Below, piece by piece: positions 27,156 to 37,388 of a stretch of 64,000 nt of DNA (its first letter is position 1; each line of letters begins with the position of its first letter). Origin of the DNA: Cytobacillus luteolus (GTDB lineage: Bacteria; Bacillota; Bacilli; Bacillales; Bacillaceae_L); assembly GCF_017873715.1 (NCBI RefSeq), contig NZ_JAGGKM010000008.1, positions 47,436 to 111,435 on the forward strand. Direction: 5' to 3'. The translations under genes and the position numbers were made by a program. The notes under the pieces were generated by a model, which saw only the letters and a list, made by a program, of their open reading frames with translations, had not been told where the DNA came from and did not search any database.

Positions 27156-27423
27156 GTTCTATGACGACTCCCTTCTCAAGAAACTTAGCAAAAGATACGG
27201 TTCCAATAAAGGCAACAATACCTATTAAGAGTATGACTTCCAAGAAAGCTTCCGTTCTTAGAAGGACAGAAGTAATAGCGGTAATTCCAACTAAGTTAAT
27301 TCCGATAGCATCCAATGCAATAACACGATCTGGTACCGTTGGACCTTTTACCACTCGGTATAAGAACCCAAGAGTTGCAACCGATAAAAGCAGTAAAGAT
27401 ACGTTTAAAATAATATCTACCAT
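27139..27423 (-). CDS. mrpF: Na+/H+ antiporter subunit F (MrpF)
   Basis: 94 residues with three membrane helices and the conserved GPTVPDRVIALDAIG block. In B. subtilis MrpF is also linked to bile-salt (cholate) efflux. Its ATG overlaps the mrpE stop by one base. Confidence 0.95.
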   Translation of the reverse strand: MVDIILNVSLLLLSVATLGFLYRVVKGPTVPDRVIALDAIGINLVGITAITSVLLRTEAFLEVILLIGIVAFIGTVSFAKFLEKGVVIERDRNS

Positions 27424-27899
27424 TATCGGCTCACCTCCTTGATTGCTTTTTCAAATGTATTTTTTATTGTATTAATCGAGCTGTTTACATCCGGTACATC
27501 CATAGCATGAATGTAAAGGGTTTTCTTGTCATCTGACACGTCAATCACAAGTGTTCCGGGTGTTAAGGTAATTAAATTTGATAAAACCGCGATTTCCCAG
27601 TCTTCTTCAAGTTCTATTGGTAAAGCAAAAATCCCGGGTTTTGCATCAAATTTTGGTTTTAAGACGATCTTTAAAATTTCAAAATTTGATAATATAAGTT
27701 CTTTTATAAATAACAAAATTAGCTTAATTACAGCATAAATATTTGCCAAGTAGAAGCGGTGATTAAAAAATCGCCGAAGGATAAAAATCATTAATAAACC
27801 TACGAGGTAACCTGCAAAAAATGCTGCAAAATCATACGAGTTGGTTAAAAACATCCATGTAAACGCAATAAGTATATTAAGTAATAGTTGAAAGGCCAT
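27423..27899 (-). CDS. mrpE: Na+/H+ antiporter subunit E (MrpE)
   Basis: 158 residues: two or three membrane helices in the first 70 residues, then a cytosolic domain with LSNLITLTPGTLVIDV and LYIHAMDVPD, the MrpE signature. It starts 6 bases after mrpD and shares one base with mrpF. Confidence 0.95.
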   Translation of the reverse strand: MAFQLLLNILIAFTWMFLTNSYDFAAFFAGYLVGLLMIFILRRFFNHRFYLANIYAVIKLILLFIKELILSNFEILKIVLKPKFDAKPGIFALPIELEEDWEIAVLSNLITLTPGTLVIDVSDDKKTLYIHAMDVPDVNSSINTIKNTFEKAIKEVSR

Positions 27900-27905
27900 T
27901 TTTCA

Positions 27906-29387
27906 CTATCCCCCTAACACAGCTTGAATATAGATTGAAGGGTTCATTAGTGTTTCAGCAGCTTCGCTTATATAAGGATAGAACCAATCGGCACCTACTC
28001 CAAGAATAATTGATATTGAAAGTAATAGAGCGCATGGGTACAATAACCCTTTTGTTGTACCTTTTTCTTCTTCTTTAGCTAATTTTGTTTCTCCCCAGAA
28101 TCCATTCAAAAAGATCTTAAAAACTGAGTAGAGCACAAGCAAGCTTGATAATAATACCAATCCGGCTAGCCAATAGTGTTCACTTTCAAAACCACCAGTT
28201 ACAATTAATAGCTTACCTACAAATCCACTTAGTGGTGGGATTCCGGCTAAAGTTACAGCTGCAACAAAAAACATCCAGCCTAGTAAAGGATGATTTCTGA
28301 TTAATCCTCCCATTTCCTTTAAGTTATTTGTTCCAGTAATAACAATCATGGCTCCTACTAATAAAAATAGTGCAGCCTTTATGACCATATCATGAACAAC
28401 ATAAAAGATAGCTCCAGATAAGGCAGTTGTAGAGAATGCAGCCAATCCAGCTAAAATGACTCCGACAGCCGTCATAATATTATAGATGATTATTTTCTTA
28501 ACATCCCAATATGCGATAGCACCGATAACACCTACAATAATAGTGAAACCAGCTAGTATTCCTATAATTGTATGAGTAAATGCAACATCCTGATTAAAAA
28601 TCAATGTAAACACGCGGATAATTGAGTACACTCCGACTTTTGTTAAAAGTGCGCCAAAAAAAGCAGTAATTGGCGTTGGAGGTGCTTGATAAGATCCAGG
28701 TAACCAAAAGAATAGAGGGAATATTGCAGCTTTCATTCCAAATACGACTAAGAATAAAATGGCAATAACCGTGATTATTCCTTCATTACCGATCTCATTA
28801 ATTCGAACTGATAAATCTGCCATATTTAATGTACCAGTAACCGCATATAGATAAGCGACAGCTGTAACAAACAAAGCAGAGGAAACAATGTTAACTAAAA
28901 TATACTTAATTGATTCTCTTAACTGAATTTTTGTGCCACCTAATACTATTAATACATAAGAAGACATCAGCATAACTTCAAAGAATACAAAAAGATTGAA
29001 AATATCACCAGTTAAAAATGCACCAAGTATTCCTACAATCAAAAATTGGACGACCGAGTAATAGTAAAATCGCTCTCTATCAATGCCAATTGATTTGAAG
29101 GAATACAAGATACACGCTAAAGAAACAATGGAAGTAGTAAAGACAAGAATAGAAGCGAATAAATCTGCAACTAAAACGATTCCAAACGGTGCTTTCCAAT
29201 TTCCTAAGTTTAAGGTTTGGATCCCATTATCATAAACGAATTGTACCAAGTAACCCGAGACAATAACAGTTAATACAGCTGAAAGAGCACTTATCCATTT
29301 TTGAGCTAGGATATACTTATGTAGGAATATTAAAGCAATCCCAGCTAATAATGGAATAAGCAGTGGTAGTATTACTAAATTATTCAT
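27906..29387 (-). CDS. mrpD: Na+/H+ antiporter subunit D (MrpD)
   Basis: 493 residues with about 14 membrane helices, homologous to the proton-pumping NuoM/NuoN subunits of complex I. The conserved functional glutamate lies in [14 protein letters not shown] (about residue 137), and the proton-path lysine in [19 protein letters not shown] (about 219). MrpA and MrpD are the likely ion-translocating subunits. The start overlaps the mrpC stop by 8 bases. Confidence 0.96.
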   Translation of the reverse strand: MNNLVILPLLIPLLAGIALIFLHKYILAQKWISALSAVLTVIVSGYLVQFVYDNGIQTLNLGNWKAPFGIVLVADLFASILVFTTSIVSLACILYSFKSIGIDRERFYYYSVVQFLIVGILGAFLTGDIFNLFVFFEVMLMSSYVLIVLGGTKIQLRESIKYILVNIVSSALFVTAVAYLYAVTGTLNMADLSVRINEIGNEGIITVIAILFLVVFGMKAAIFPLFFWLPGSYQAPPTPITAFFGALLTKVGVYSIIRVFTLIFNQDVAFTHTIIGILAGFTIIVGVIGAIAYWDVKKIIIYNIMTAVGVILAGLAAFSTTALSGAIFYVVHDMVIKAALFLLVGAMIVITGTNNLKEMGGLIRNHPLLGWMFFVAAVTLAGIPPLSGFVGKLLIVTGGFESEHYWLAGLVLLSSLLVLYSVFKIFLNGFWGETKLAKEEEKGTTKGLLYPCALLLSISIILGVGADWFYPYISEAAETLMNPSIYIQAVLGG

Positions 29388-29721
29388 TACGATCAGTTCC
29401 CCTCAATTTGTCCATGTTATCTGTTCCAAGTTCTTGGTAAGAGCGATAGGCTAGTACTAAGAAGAAAGCAGTAACACCAAAGCTAATAACAATCGCTGTC
29501 AAAATTAAAGCCTGAGGCAGCGGGTCTGTATAAGCACTGGCATTTTCTCCAAGTAACGGTGCAGCCCCTCTTTTTAATCCTCCCATTGTTAGTAGTAACA
29601 AATGTGCTCCATGGCTTAGAAGTCCAGTTCCAATAATGATACGTATTAAACTTTTAGATAAAATGAGGTAGGTTGCAGCAGTAAATAATATGCCGATGAT
29701 AAAAGACATTACTATCTCCAT
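29380..29721 (-). CDS. mrpC: Na+/H+ antiporter subunit C (MrpC)
   Basis: 113 residues, three membrane helices, NuoK-like. [15 protein letters not shown] and [20 protein letters not shown] are the conserved family blocks. It shares one base with the end of mrpB and overlaps mrpD by 8 bases. Confidence 0.95.
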   Translation of the reverse strand: MEIVMSFIIGILFTAATYLILSKSLIRIIIGTGLLSHGAHLLLLTMGGLKRGAAPLLGENASAYTDPLPQALILTAIVISFGVTAFFLVLAYRSYQELGTDNMDKLRGTDRNE

Positions 29722-30143
29722 TATTCATCCTCCCCAATTGTTTGTATGATGACCATAACAATTCCTACAACCACCAGGAAAACACCAATATCAAATAATA
29801 CTGCTGTGGCAAGACCGGTTTTCCCGATGATCGGTAGATCAAAATAACCAAATGTATGTGTTAGAAATGGAACATCAAATAGAAATGCACCAACACCTGT
29901 TCCAACTGCAATCAGTAATCCTAATGCTGTCATGCTGATGAAATTGAATGGGAGTATGCTACGGACCGTCTTCATGTCAAAAGCTAATAACAGTAAAACA
30001 ATTGCTCCAGCAGCCATCAGTCCGCCAATAAACCCACCACCTGCCGTATAGTGACCAGCCAAGAACAGGTTGATTGCATATGCAAAAATGATGAAGACAA
30101 GAATCTTCGTCATCGTTTGAAGAATTACATCGTTTGTTTTCAT
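29721..30143 (-). CDS. mrpB: Na+/H+ antiporter subunit B (MrpB)
   Basis: 140 residues, four membrane helices, with the MrpB signature [20 protein letters not shown] near residue 30. Its ATG overlaps the mrpA stop by 4 bases. Confidence 0.95.
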   Translation of the reverse strand: MKTNDVILQTMTKILVFIIFAYAINLFLAGHYTAGGGFIGGLMAAGAIVLLLLAFDMKTVRSILPFNFISMTALGLLIAVGTGVGAFLFDVPFLTHTFGYFDLPIIGKTGLATAVLFDIGVFLVVVGIVMVIIQTIGEDE

Positions 30144-32542
30144 CCTTGTCTCCCCCTTGTTAGACGGAGTTTTATCATTGAATAGATCCCCAGTGCTCCG
30201 ATACCAAGTACGACAATCTCAAATAAGGTATCAAACCCTCTAAAGTCTACAAGTATAACATTTACCATATTTTTACCACCGGCTTCAGTGTAACTTGCAT
30301 CAACATAATAACTTGATATCGAGTCAAAAAGTCTTGTGCTATTTGCTGATAAAGCGATTAAAGTAACAACAGTTCCAACACCTAAAGAAATAAGTAAGTT
30401 CGTAAGTCGGAAAGAAAGTCGCTTTTGTTGTTTCTTATACTCAGGCAAATGGTAAAAACAAAGTAAGAATAATGCTACAGATACTGTTTCTACTAATAGT
30501 TGAGTTAATGCTAAGTCCGGTGCCCTAAATAACACGAAGAATAAAGCAATCGTGTAACCAACGGCTCCAAGAGCAATAATTGCTGATAACCGAGACTTTG
30601 AAAATAATATTGTTAATACTCCTGCTACTAAAACCAAGGCTAAAACAACTTCATATAATCCTACTGGCGCTGCCGCAGTAAAATCTACAATAAAAGCATT
30701 CTTGGTCAGTAAAGAACCACCCAATGCGAAAATCATAAAACCAAATATAAAAACTAGGTAATTTCTAATAAAGCCTGTCATGTAAAGACTATTTAGTTTG
30801 GTTGCTGATCTTTCCATGGATATTAGCCCGTGGTCATATAAATTATTAAGTGTTAAGCGCTTTGGAAATAGGTCATACAAGCCAGACCACTTTGTTAATG
30901 TTAAAAATAGGGCTGACCCTATACCTACTACTCCAATAGTCATAAATAACTCAAGGTTCCAACCGTGCCAAAAGTAGATCTTTGTATTGAACGATCCCAT
31001 TTCCAGAAGAGTAGGGTGAATGGACACCATTGCCGGTTCTATTAAACTCTGTGCAATGAGGTTCGGAAAGAAAGCAATAATAATTACTAATGAAGCTAAA
31101 ACAATTGGTGATATTAGCATACCGATTGGAGCTTCATGTGGTTTCTTATCAAGTTCCTCTGGTTTGTATTTTCCTGTAAAGGTTTTGAATACCAAAATCA
31201 TGCTGTAAATGAACGTAAAAATACTTGCAATCCAAGCCAGTATTGGAAACAGAATTCCCCAAGTTTCGAAATTAAAAATATCTAATGTGGATGCGTGAAG
31301 CATCGCAGTAAAGAACATCTCTTTACTAAGGAAACCGTTAAAAGGTGGTAAACCAGCCATTGAGAACGAACCAATGATTGCTAATGTAAATGTTATCGGC
31401 ATTAATGTCATTAAACCGCCCAATTTACGGATATCCCTTGTTCCTGTTTCATGATCAACAATTCCTACAACCATAAATAGACTACCCTTGAAAGTTGCGT
31501 GATTGATTAAGTGAAAAATTGCTGCAGTTGTAGCAATTAAATAGATATTGTCATCAAGATAGTCATAATGTAAGGCTGCTGCTCCGATTCCTAGCATTGA
31601 CATAATCATCCCTAACTGACTAATTGTCGAAAAGGCAAGGATTGATTTTAAATCGGTTTGTTTTACAGCGGAGAATGACCCCCAGAAAAGGGTGATGATT
31701 CCAAATCCAGCAACGAGCCATAACCATTCTGCTGACCCGGCGAAAACAGGACTTAATCTTGCTACAAGGTAGATACCTGCTTTTACCATTGTAGCTGAGT
31801 GTAAATAAGCACTTACCGGAGTAGGAGCTTCCATAGCATCCGGCAACCAAATATGAAATGGAAACTGAGCAGATTTTGTAAAAGCTCCAAGTAGCACTAG
31901 CAATAATGCTGGAATAAATAAAGGATGTGAAGGAATTGTATCTGCTTGTGCAATTAATTCACGAATACTAAAAGTATCAGCCATCATACCTAAAAGAATA
32001 AAACCAGCTAACATTGATAAACCGCCAAACACAGTGATTAGCATTGATTTTTGGGCACCATATCTTGATTTCTCTCGATGATACCAATATCCAATAAGTA
32101 AGAAGGAAGATAAACTGGTTAACTCCCAGAAAGTATAAAGAACAATTAGATTATCAGATAAGACAACCCCAAGCATTGCTCCCATAAACATTAATAGATA
32201 AACATAAAACGTATGTAAGGATTCTTTGTCCTTCGACAAATAATAAATGGAATATAAGACAACAAGTGCTCCAATTCCTGTAATCAAAAGGGCAAATAAC
32301 AGCCCTAGTCCATCCACATATACTGTGAAATCGATTCCTAGTGATGGTATCCAGGATAATGTCTTTGTTGTTGGGTTACCCTCTACATTACCTTTTATAA
32401 ACTGTAAAAGATAAATGAATAAGATGACCGGTAAAACAAGGACGAACCACCCAGTATGAATCTTCCTGAAATGCTTATATAACAGCGGAATGAAAACCGC
32501 CAGCAAAAAAGGAGACAAAATGGCTAAATGTAACAATGACAA
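30140..32542 (-). CDS. mrpA: Na+/H+ antiporter subunit A (MrpA)
   Basis: 800 residues, normal length for MrpA. The first 500 residues are NuoL-like: YTFWELTSLSSFLLIGYW has the key glutamate, and KSAQFPFHIWLPDAMEAPTPVSAYLHS the helix-7 region lysine. The C-terminal part adds NuoJ/MrpB-like helices (PDLALTQLLVETVSV, VNVILVDFRGFDTLFEI). It is the first gene of the operon, with a TTG start behind GGGGGG. The complex exchanges cytosolic Na+ for H+ and supports pH homeostasis and Na+ resistance. The 256-base upstream gap must hold the operon promoter; I see no clear operator there. Confidence 0.96.
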   Translation of the reverse strand: MSLLHLAILSPFLLAVFIPLLYKHFRKIHTGWFVLVLPVILFIYLLQFIKGNVEGNPTTKTLSWIPSLGIDFTVYVDGLGLLFALLITGIGALVVLYSIYYLSKDKESLHTFYVYLLMFMGAMLGVVLSDNLIVLYTFWELTSLSSFLLIGYWYHREKSRYGAQKSMLITVFGGLSMLAGFILLGMMADTFSIRELIAQADTIPSHPLFIPALLLVLLGAFTKSAQFPFHIWLPDAMEAPTPVSAYLHSATMVKAGIYLVARLSPVFAGSAEWLWLVAGFGIITLFWGSFSAVKQTDLKSILAFSTISQLGMIMSMLGIGAAALHYDYLDDNIYLIATTAAIFHLINHATFKGSLFMVVGIVDHETGTRDIRKLGGLMTLMPITFTLAIIGSFSMAGLPPFNGFLSKEMFFTAMLHASTLDIFNFETWGILFPILAWIASIFTFIYSMILVFKTFTGKYKPEELDKKPHEAPIGMLISPIVLASLVIIIAFFPNLIAQSLIEPAMVSIHPTLLEMGSFNTKIYFWHGWNLELFMTIGVVGIGSALFLTLTKWSGLYDLFPKRLTLNNLYDHGLISMERSATKLNSLYMTGFIRNYLVFIFGFMIFALGGSLLTKNAFIVDFTAAAPVGLYEVVLALVLVAGVLTILFSKSRLSAIIALGAVGYTIALFFVLFRAPDLALTQLLVETVSVALFLLCFYHLPEYKKQQKRLSFRLTNLLISLGVGTVVTLIALSANSTRLFDSISSYYVDASYTEAGGKNMVNVILVDFRGFDTLFEIVVLGIGALGIYSMIKLRLTRGRQG

Positions 32543-32798
32543 TGTAGTACCCCCCTATTTATTTTTAGACGTTCACTAATCCTTAGTAAACATCAAGAAT
32601 TAGTATGTATACCTTACTAGGAAAATTATATACTAAACTAATTTAACTTGCATGCAATGTAATTGGTAGTATACGCCATACTAATCGAAGTTATTAAATA
32701 AGTAAAAACCCGTCATAATCTATTAAAAAATTCATAAAAAATTTTTTCTAGGTATAGATTTTTACTTCTTGCTAAAAACTATACCTGAGGTGTTGACT

Positions 32799-33038
32799 AT
32801 GTATAAAAAAGAAGTAATGGTAGCAATATCAATTTTTTTTATTTTACTTATAGGTGCTTGGTGGCTGAATGATCAAACTAAAAGTGATTATGGAAATTAT
32901 AAATATGAAAAAGATCCAGACGGAACCGTTCGAATACAAACTATAAATAATGGACAAATTGGCAAAGAAGGCAATTTATATACGCCTTTTAGGCCAAGAG
33001 AATATATTAGGGTTAATAGTAGACCTGGTGTAGACTAA
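32799..33038 (+). CDS. Small single-pass membrane protein, 79 aa
   Basis: 79 residues: one N-terminal membrane helix (VMVAISIFFILLIGAWWL, about residues 6-23) and a hydrophilic outer part with many Tyr, Arg and Gly residues (NDQTKSDYGNYKYEKD). There is no cleavable signal or lipobox. The ATG at 32799 follows GAGGTG (6-base spacing). No family is recognised. It diverges from mrpA and ends in a shared terminator. Confidence 0.68.
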   Translation: MYKKEVMVAISIFFILLIGAWWLNDQTKSDYGNYKYEKDPDGTVRIQTINNGQIGKEGNLYTPFRPREYIRVNSRPGVD

Positions 33039-33058
33039 ACAAAATAGCTTACAAAATA

Positions 33059-33093
33059 AAACAGATGGCTATAGCTATATAACCATCTGTTAT
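33059..33093. terminator. Bidirectional terminator before yuxJ
   Basis: AACAGATGGCTATA pairs with TATAACCATCTGTT between convergent genes. Confidence 0.8.
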
Positions 33094-33094
33094 G

Positions 33095-34318
33095 TTATGC
33101 ATCTACATGTCTTTCTATTTCATTGGATTGCCGCTTGATACTTCCCCATAAAATAAGGGCACTTAAAACAAAGATTCCACATGTTACAAAGAACACAGAA
33201 GAAATCCCAAAATACCCACTTACTATTCCACCCATAACAGGACCAATTACATTTCCGAGAAATCTAAAGCTAACATTATAACCCATTACTTCTCCTTGAA
33301 TTGAAAGAGGGGCTACTTGACGTATATAAGCAGTCATACATGGAATTAATCCGCCAACAGAAATACCAAATAAAAACCGAAAGATAACTAATTGCCAGAG
33401 TGAAGTAGCTAATCCTTGAGGAATAAACGTAATAGCTGCAAATATGATTAAAATCATTAGTACTTTTTCATGACCTATTCTGTCCCCAAGTTTTCCCCAC
33501 TGTCTTGTTGCAAGTAAATTTCCAAATCCAGTTGCTGAAAAAGCAAGACCTGCTAGGAAGGCAAGATTCTCCGTTCCATTAAGTTCTCCAACATAGAGTG
33601 CTAAAAGAGGTTGGATGCTAAAATTCGCAGCCTGAACTAGTAAAGAGATTATCATAATTGTAAATAATACTGGATTGTGAAAGATTAGTTGAAGTACCTC
33701 TTTACGGGACAATCTCTTTTTGTCCTTGCTTTCTTTTGATACTCTTATTTCATTAATCCCGATTCCCACCAATAAAGTGGACAGTGCAATGACGATGGAT
33801 GTTAGTAAAAATGTGTATTGAAATCCAACTGCATCAGCAAGTATTCCCCCAAGCAGTGGTCCGAATAAGGCACCAGAAACTGTCCCCATTTGCAATGTAC
33901 CGAGAGTTTTTCCTGCCGTTTCCTTTGGCGTTTGAGCTGATATTAAGGCTAATGATGTTGGAATAAAGCCTGTTACAATTCCCATTATTAATCGAAGAAT
34001 AAATAGCTGTTCAACAGACTGTACAAAGCCCATTAAGAAAATACTTATCGCAATTCCAGAACCAGTGATTAGTAATATTTTTTTATAACCGTGCTTGTCG
34101 GCGAAACGTCCCCAAATTGGAGAAATAAAGAATGCACTCAGAAAGGTTACCCCGAAAACAAAGCCTGACCACTTTTGAACATAATCATCTGAAAAATCAC
34201 CTAATGTATCAATGAATAAAGATAAAAAAGGCATAATCATTGTAGCACTAGCTGCTACAAAAAAATTGGTAAACCACATAATTAGTAAGTTTCGCTTAGC
34301 GGTAGTAATTGTGTACAC
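33095..34318 (-). CDS. yuxJ: MFS drug/multidrug efflux-type transporter (YuxJ)
   Basis: 407-residue 12-helix major facilitator. Loop 2-3 signature GRFADKHGYKKIL (about residue 71) and the motif-C-like GALFGPLLGGILAD in helix 5, typical of drug/H+ antiporters, are present. Its position beside kapD corresponds to yuxJ of B. subtilis. The start is unsure: the assigned GTG overlaps its own AAGAAGGTG ribosome site, and the first in-frame ATG is 13 codons further in. The substrate is unknown. Confidence 0.75.
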   Translation of the reverse strand: MYTITTAKRNLLIMWFTNFFVAASATMIMPFLSLFIDTLGDFSDDYVQKWSGFVFGVTFLSAFFISPIWGRFADKHGYKKILLITGSGIAISIFLMGFVQSVEQLFILRLIMGIVTGFIPTSLALISAQTPKETAGKTLGTLQMGTVSGALFGPLLGGILADAVGFQYTFLLTSIVIALSTLLVGIGINEIRVSKESKDKKRLSRKEVLQLIFHNPVLFTIMIISLLVQAANFSIQPLLALYVGELNGTENLAFLAGLAFSATGFGNLLATRQWGKLGDRIGHEKVLMILIIFAAITFIPQGLATSLWQLVIFRFLFGISVGGLIPCMTAYIRQVAPLSIQGEVMGYNVSFRFLGNVIGPVMGGIVSGYFGISSVFFVTCGIFVLSALILWGSIKRQSNEIERHVDA

Positions 34319-34529
34319 CTTCTTGTCTTAGTTATTTCGTTTCCCTAAATATTATAGTATAATATTCAAAATAGTAAAAGTGATTTGTCAAAGACTAGAT
34401 TGAATTTTTTGTATATTTTTATTATATTCTGAAAAAAAGACATAAACAGAAGCTCATCTCGTGGTATAATTGTCTAATAATGGTGTTCGAAAGTCTTTAG
34501 ATGGTATGTCATAACAAGGGGGAAGTAGA

Positions 34530-35150
34530 ATGGATGATAAGCACCAATATCTATTCATTGATTTTGAATTTACAATGCCAGAAAATAGATCTAATCCATA
34601 TGGTTTTTATCCTGAAATAATTGAAGTGGGTTTAGTAGCCGTCATAGGGCAAAAAATTCGTGGCACATTTTCTTCATATGTTAAACCATTAAAGTTTCCT
34701 ATCCTCACAGAGAGATGCCGAACGTTTCTATCCATTACTCAAGAGCAGGTGAACAACGGTATTACATTTGAAGAACTAGTTAAGAAGTTAAATGAATTTG
34801 ATCCCGCTCAGGAAAGTACAATCATTACATGGGGTAATATGGATATGAAGGTATTACGCCAAAACTGCATAAAAGCAAACCTTGCCTTTCCTTTTAAAGG
34901 GAGACAACGAGATTTGTCAATGGAGTATAAACGATTTTTTGGTGACCAAAATCAAACTGGTCTTTGGAAGGCTGTACAGGAGTATGGGAAAGAAGGGACA
35001 GGTAAGCATCACTGTGCATTAGATGATGCAACGACTACTTTTAACATTTTTAAATTGGTTGAAAATGATAAGCGATACTTAGAAAAACCTGAACCGACTA
35101 CAATTGGTGACCGAGTTGATTTTTCGAAGCTATTAAATAAGTTTGCATGA
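34530..35150 (+). CDS. kapD: KapD: 3'-5' exonuclease-like inhibitor of the KinA sporulation pathway
   Basis: 206 residues, DEDDh exonuclease fold. The acidic residues are in FIDFEFTMPE (motif I) and WGNMDMKVL (motif II), with HHCALDDATT (motif III). In B. subtilis, overproduced KapD blocks the KinA branch of the sporulation phosphorelay. The block FPFKGRQRDLSMEYKRFFGD is specific to KapD. A GGGGGAAG ribosome site precedes the ATG. Nearby kapB confirms the sporulation neighbourhood. Confidence 0.93.
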   Translation: MDDKHQYLFIDFEFTMPENRSNPYGFYPEIIEVGLVAVIGQKIRGTFSSYVKPLKFPILTERCRTFLSITQEQVNNGITFEELVKKLNEFDPAQESTIITWGNMDMKVLRQNCIKANLAFPFKGRQRDLSMEYKRFFGDQNQTGLWKAVQEYGKEGTGKHHCALDDATTTFNIFKLVENDKRYLEKPEPTTIGDRVDFSKLLNKFA

Positions 35151-35151
35151 T

Positions 35152-35187
35152 GAGCTAAATCCACACAAGTGATTTAGCTCTATTTTT
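35152..35187 (+). terminator. Terminator after kapD
   Basis: GAGCTAAATC pairs with GATTTAGCTC, followed by TATTTTTG. Confidence 0.8.
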
Positions 35188-35299
35188 GTGGTGAAAATAC
35201 CCCTTATTATCCATTAATTACAAGATATATAACCGTTTCAGCTTTTCATAAAAACCATCTCCTAGGAAAAGACTAGATAAAAAAGAGGAGAGATGTTCG

Positions 35300-36619
35300 A
35301 TGTTTGTTGGTCATCGTATGGAAAGTAACGATACAATTATCTTAACACTCGACCCTAACCTTACTGAGTTTTCAAATGAATTGGGAAGCAATCCACCTCA
35401 AAAAAAGAGACATCTTAATGGCAATGTTCAAGGCTATCTTGAAAAGAATGTCCCTAATTTTAAACAAGGAATAGTTAAGGTAGTCTCGGGTACCATTGTT
35501 GTTGCCACAATTATGCTTGGGAGCAGTATTGTTCTCGGGGATAACTCTCAAGCAACTGTAAAAGCAGCCTCACTAGATAACACCTACACTGTTCAAAAAG
35601 GAGATACTTTATCTGCTATCGGACAAAAATTCAGAATAACAGTACACGATCTGAAGCAACTTAATAATTTGACTGGTGATATGATTTATATCGGACAAAC
35701 TTTAAAGATATCTTCCTCGAGCCCTTCGTCAGTCCAAGAATCATCTTATACTGTAAAAAGTGGTGATTCCTTATCAGTAATTGCCAAACTTTATAATATG
35801 ACTGTAAATGAACTAAAACAACTAAACAATTTAACAAGTGATACAATTTATATCGGACAAAACTTGAAAGTTAGGGGTTCAACCGTCACACCACAACCTA
35901 CAACCTCAACTCAGAATTATGTAGTTCAGGCTGGTGATTCCCTTTCTGTTATTGCTAAGAGATACAATATGACTGTTTTACAAATCAAGCAACTTAATAA
36001 TCTTACCTCGGATACAATTTATATTGGTCAACAGCTGAAAGTAGGTACAACTAATCCAACTTCTACAACCTCATATGTCGTTCAATCAGGTGATACATTA
36101 TCTGCAATTGCTAAAAGGTATAATACTACGGTAAATGCGATTATGTCAGCCAATAATTTAGCAAGTGATGTAATTTATGTTGGTCAGAGGTTGACTGTGG
36201 TTTCAGCAGGTGGTTCTACAACAAGTGGAACGACTAAGAGCCCTGCACAAGTAAAACAGGAGTTAGTTAAGGACTCTTTTAACTACATAGGTGTGCCTTA
36301 TGTGTGGGGAGGTTCTACTCCTTCGGGTTTTGATTGCTCAGGTTTTGTTTCTTTTATGTTTGCGCAACATGGAATTAATATTCCAAGAACAACTTCTGCA
36401 GCTTATTTTACAATGGGCACTTCTGTTGCAAAGTTGAATTTAGAAGTAGGAGATCTAGTATTCTTCGGGGTGAACCGGCCTGGAGAGGTATCGCATGTAG
36501 GTTTCTATGTAGGAAATAATGAGTTTATTTCTGCAACAACCTCGAAAGGAATTGCTGTTTATTCGTTAGATAATAGTTATTGGTCTCAGTATTATATGGG
36601 GGCGAAAAGAGTTTATTAA
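35300..36619 (+). CDS. Cell-wall endopeptidase: four LysM repeats plus NlpC/P60 domain (LytE/CwlS-like)
   Basis: 439 residues. Four LysM peptidoglycan-binding repeats lie at about 95-137, 149-191, 206-248 and 258-300, each opening with YTVQKGDTL-type sequence. A C-terminal NlpC/P60 D,L-endopeptidase (about 318-439) follows, with nucleophile C346 in GFDCSGFV and H399 in VSHVGFYVG. Family enzymes cut gamma-D-Glu-mDAP bonds and help cell separation. Unusual: about 56 hydrophilic residues precede the membrane helix or signal (about 57-80), far longer than a normal signal n-region. The GAGGAGAG site supports the ATG at 35300. Confidence 0.88.
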   Translation: MFVGHRMESNDTIILTLDPNLTEFSNELGSNPPQKKRHLNGNVQGYLEKNVPNFKQGIVKVVSGTIVVATIMLGSSIVLGDNSQATVKAASLDNTYTVQKGDTLSAIGQKFRITVHDLKQLNNLTGDMIYIGQTLKISSSSPSSVQESSYTVKSGDSLSVIAKLYNMTVNELKQLNNLTSDTIYIGQNLKVRGSTVTPQPTTSTQNYVVQAGDSLSVIAKRYNMTVLQIKQLNNLTSDTIYIGQQLKVGTTNPTSTTSYVVQSGDTLSAIAKRYNTTVNAIMSANNLASDVIYVGQRLTVVSAGGSTTSGTTKSPAQVKQELVKDSFNYIGVPYVWGGSTPSGFDCSGFVSFMFAQHGINIPRTTSAAYFTMGTSVAKLNLEVGDLVFFGVNRPGEVSHVGFYVGNNEFISATTSKGIAVYSLDNSYWSQYYMGAKRVY

Positions 36620-36643
36620 GGGCAGGGGATACCCTGCCTTTTG
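36620..36643 (+). terminator. Terminator after the LysM-NlpC/P60 gene
   Basis: GGCAGGG / CCCTGCC stem with a 4-base loop, followed by TTTTG. Confidence 0.78.
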
Positions 36644-36698
36644 TTTGCTTAAAATTAGGAGTAAAAGTAGCTCTTCTATAATCCACTTTAAAGTAATG

Positions 36699-37085
36699 TT
36701 ATTTAAAGTAGTCTATTTTAAGGATTGCTAGGTTTTCTAGGCTTCTTTTTGCCCATTCGCTGTTGTCTGTTTCTAATTCTTGTACTGCTTTATTTAATGC
36801 GTCGTGTAGGGATTTTTCATAAGATGGAATTTCGCCTTCGTACGGACGTACCATTTTTAAAGGGATGTTTGTTTGTTCGTTAAAGGCAAGTGCTCTGCGT
36901 TCATGAAAGATTGGAACATTTACTTCCTTAGGAGCATGAAGATCCCCTTGAAGAGGATGCTTAAGAACAGCTTTAATTTTAACTAAGTAATGCTGTGGAC
37001 GGATATTTGTTATTTCACCGATATATTTTCCAGTCTTAGCGATTCCTGTGACAATATCACCAATTTGTAATGTGTTTTCACTCAC
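36699..37085 (-). CDS. kapB: KapB: activator of the KinB sporulation kinase pathway
   Basis: 128 residues, equal to the B. subtilis protein. Conserved blocks are KTGKYIGEITNIRPQHYLVKIKAVL and HPLQGDLHAPKEV...FHERRALA...REQTNIP-like sequence. In B. subtilis KapB is needed for KinB to signal into the phosphorelay. The GTG at 37085 is preferred because GAGGGTG sits 6 bases upstream and the length then matches; an ATG five codons upstream is the alternative. Unlike in B. subtilis, no kinB gene lies beside it. Confidence 0.88.
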   Translation of the reverse strand: MSENTLQIGDIVTGIAKTGKYIGEITNIRPQHYLVKIKAVLKHPLQGDLHAPKEVNVPIFHERRALAFNEQTNIPLKMVRPYEGEIPSYEKSLHDALNKAVQELETDNSEWAKRSLENLAILKIDYFK

Positions 37086-37183
37086 TTTTTTCACCCTCAT
37101 TCCTGTATTAATATGTTCGAGAACTCGTCATTAATATGATATACTTAGCGAGTTAGACTAGCAATATGAAAGGTAGTGTGTCT

Positions 37184-37378
37184 ATGTTCGTAGTATTCAA
37201 CACGCTTTATTTATTTTTATATTTTCCAGAGGATAAGTCAGAGTATATTCCAGCCTTCTTTTGGAGTGCACTTTTTTTGTTATTCGCTGTTTTAACAATG
37301 CGCTTTATTATAAAAGTTTCTAACAAAGAGCAAGCAAAAGCAAAAGAACTTGAAGAGAGATTAAGAGATAAAGAATAA
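37184..37378 (+). CDS. Small membrane protein, 64 aa
   Basis: Two hydrophobic segments (about residues 2-14 and 22-42) followed by a charged helical tail (NKEQAKAKELEERLRDKE). The ATG at 37184 is chosen because AAAGGTAG lies 11 bases upstream; an ATG at 37166 has no ribosome site. No family is recognised. It is divergent from kapB and has its own terminator. Confidence 0.62.
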   Translation: MFVVFNTLYLFLYFPEDKSEYIPAFFWSALFLLFAVLTMRFIIKVSNKEQAKAKELEERLRDKE

Positions 37379-37388
37379 ATTGTAAAGT

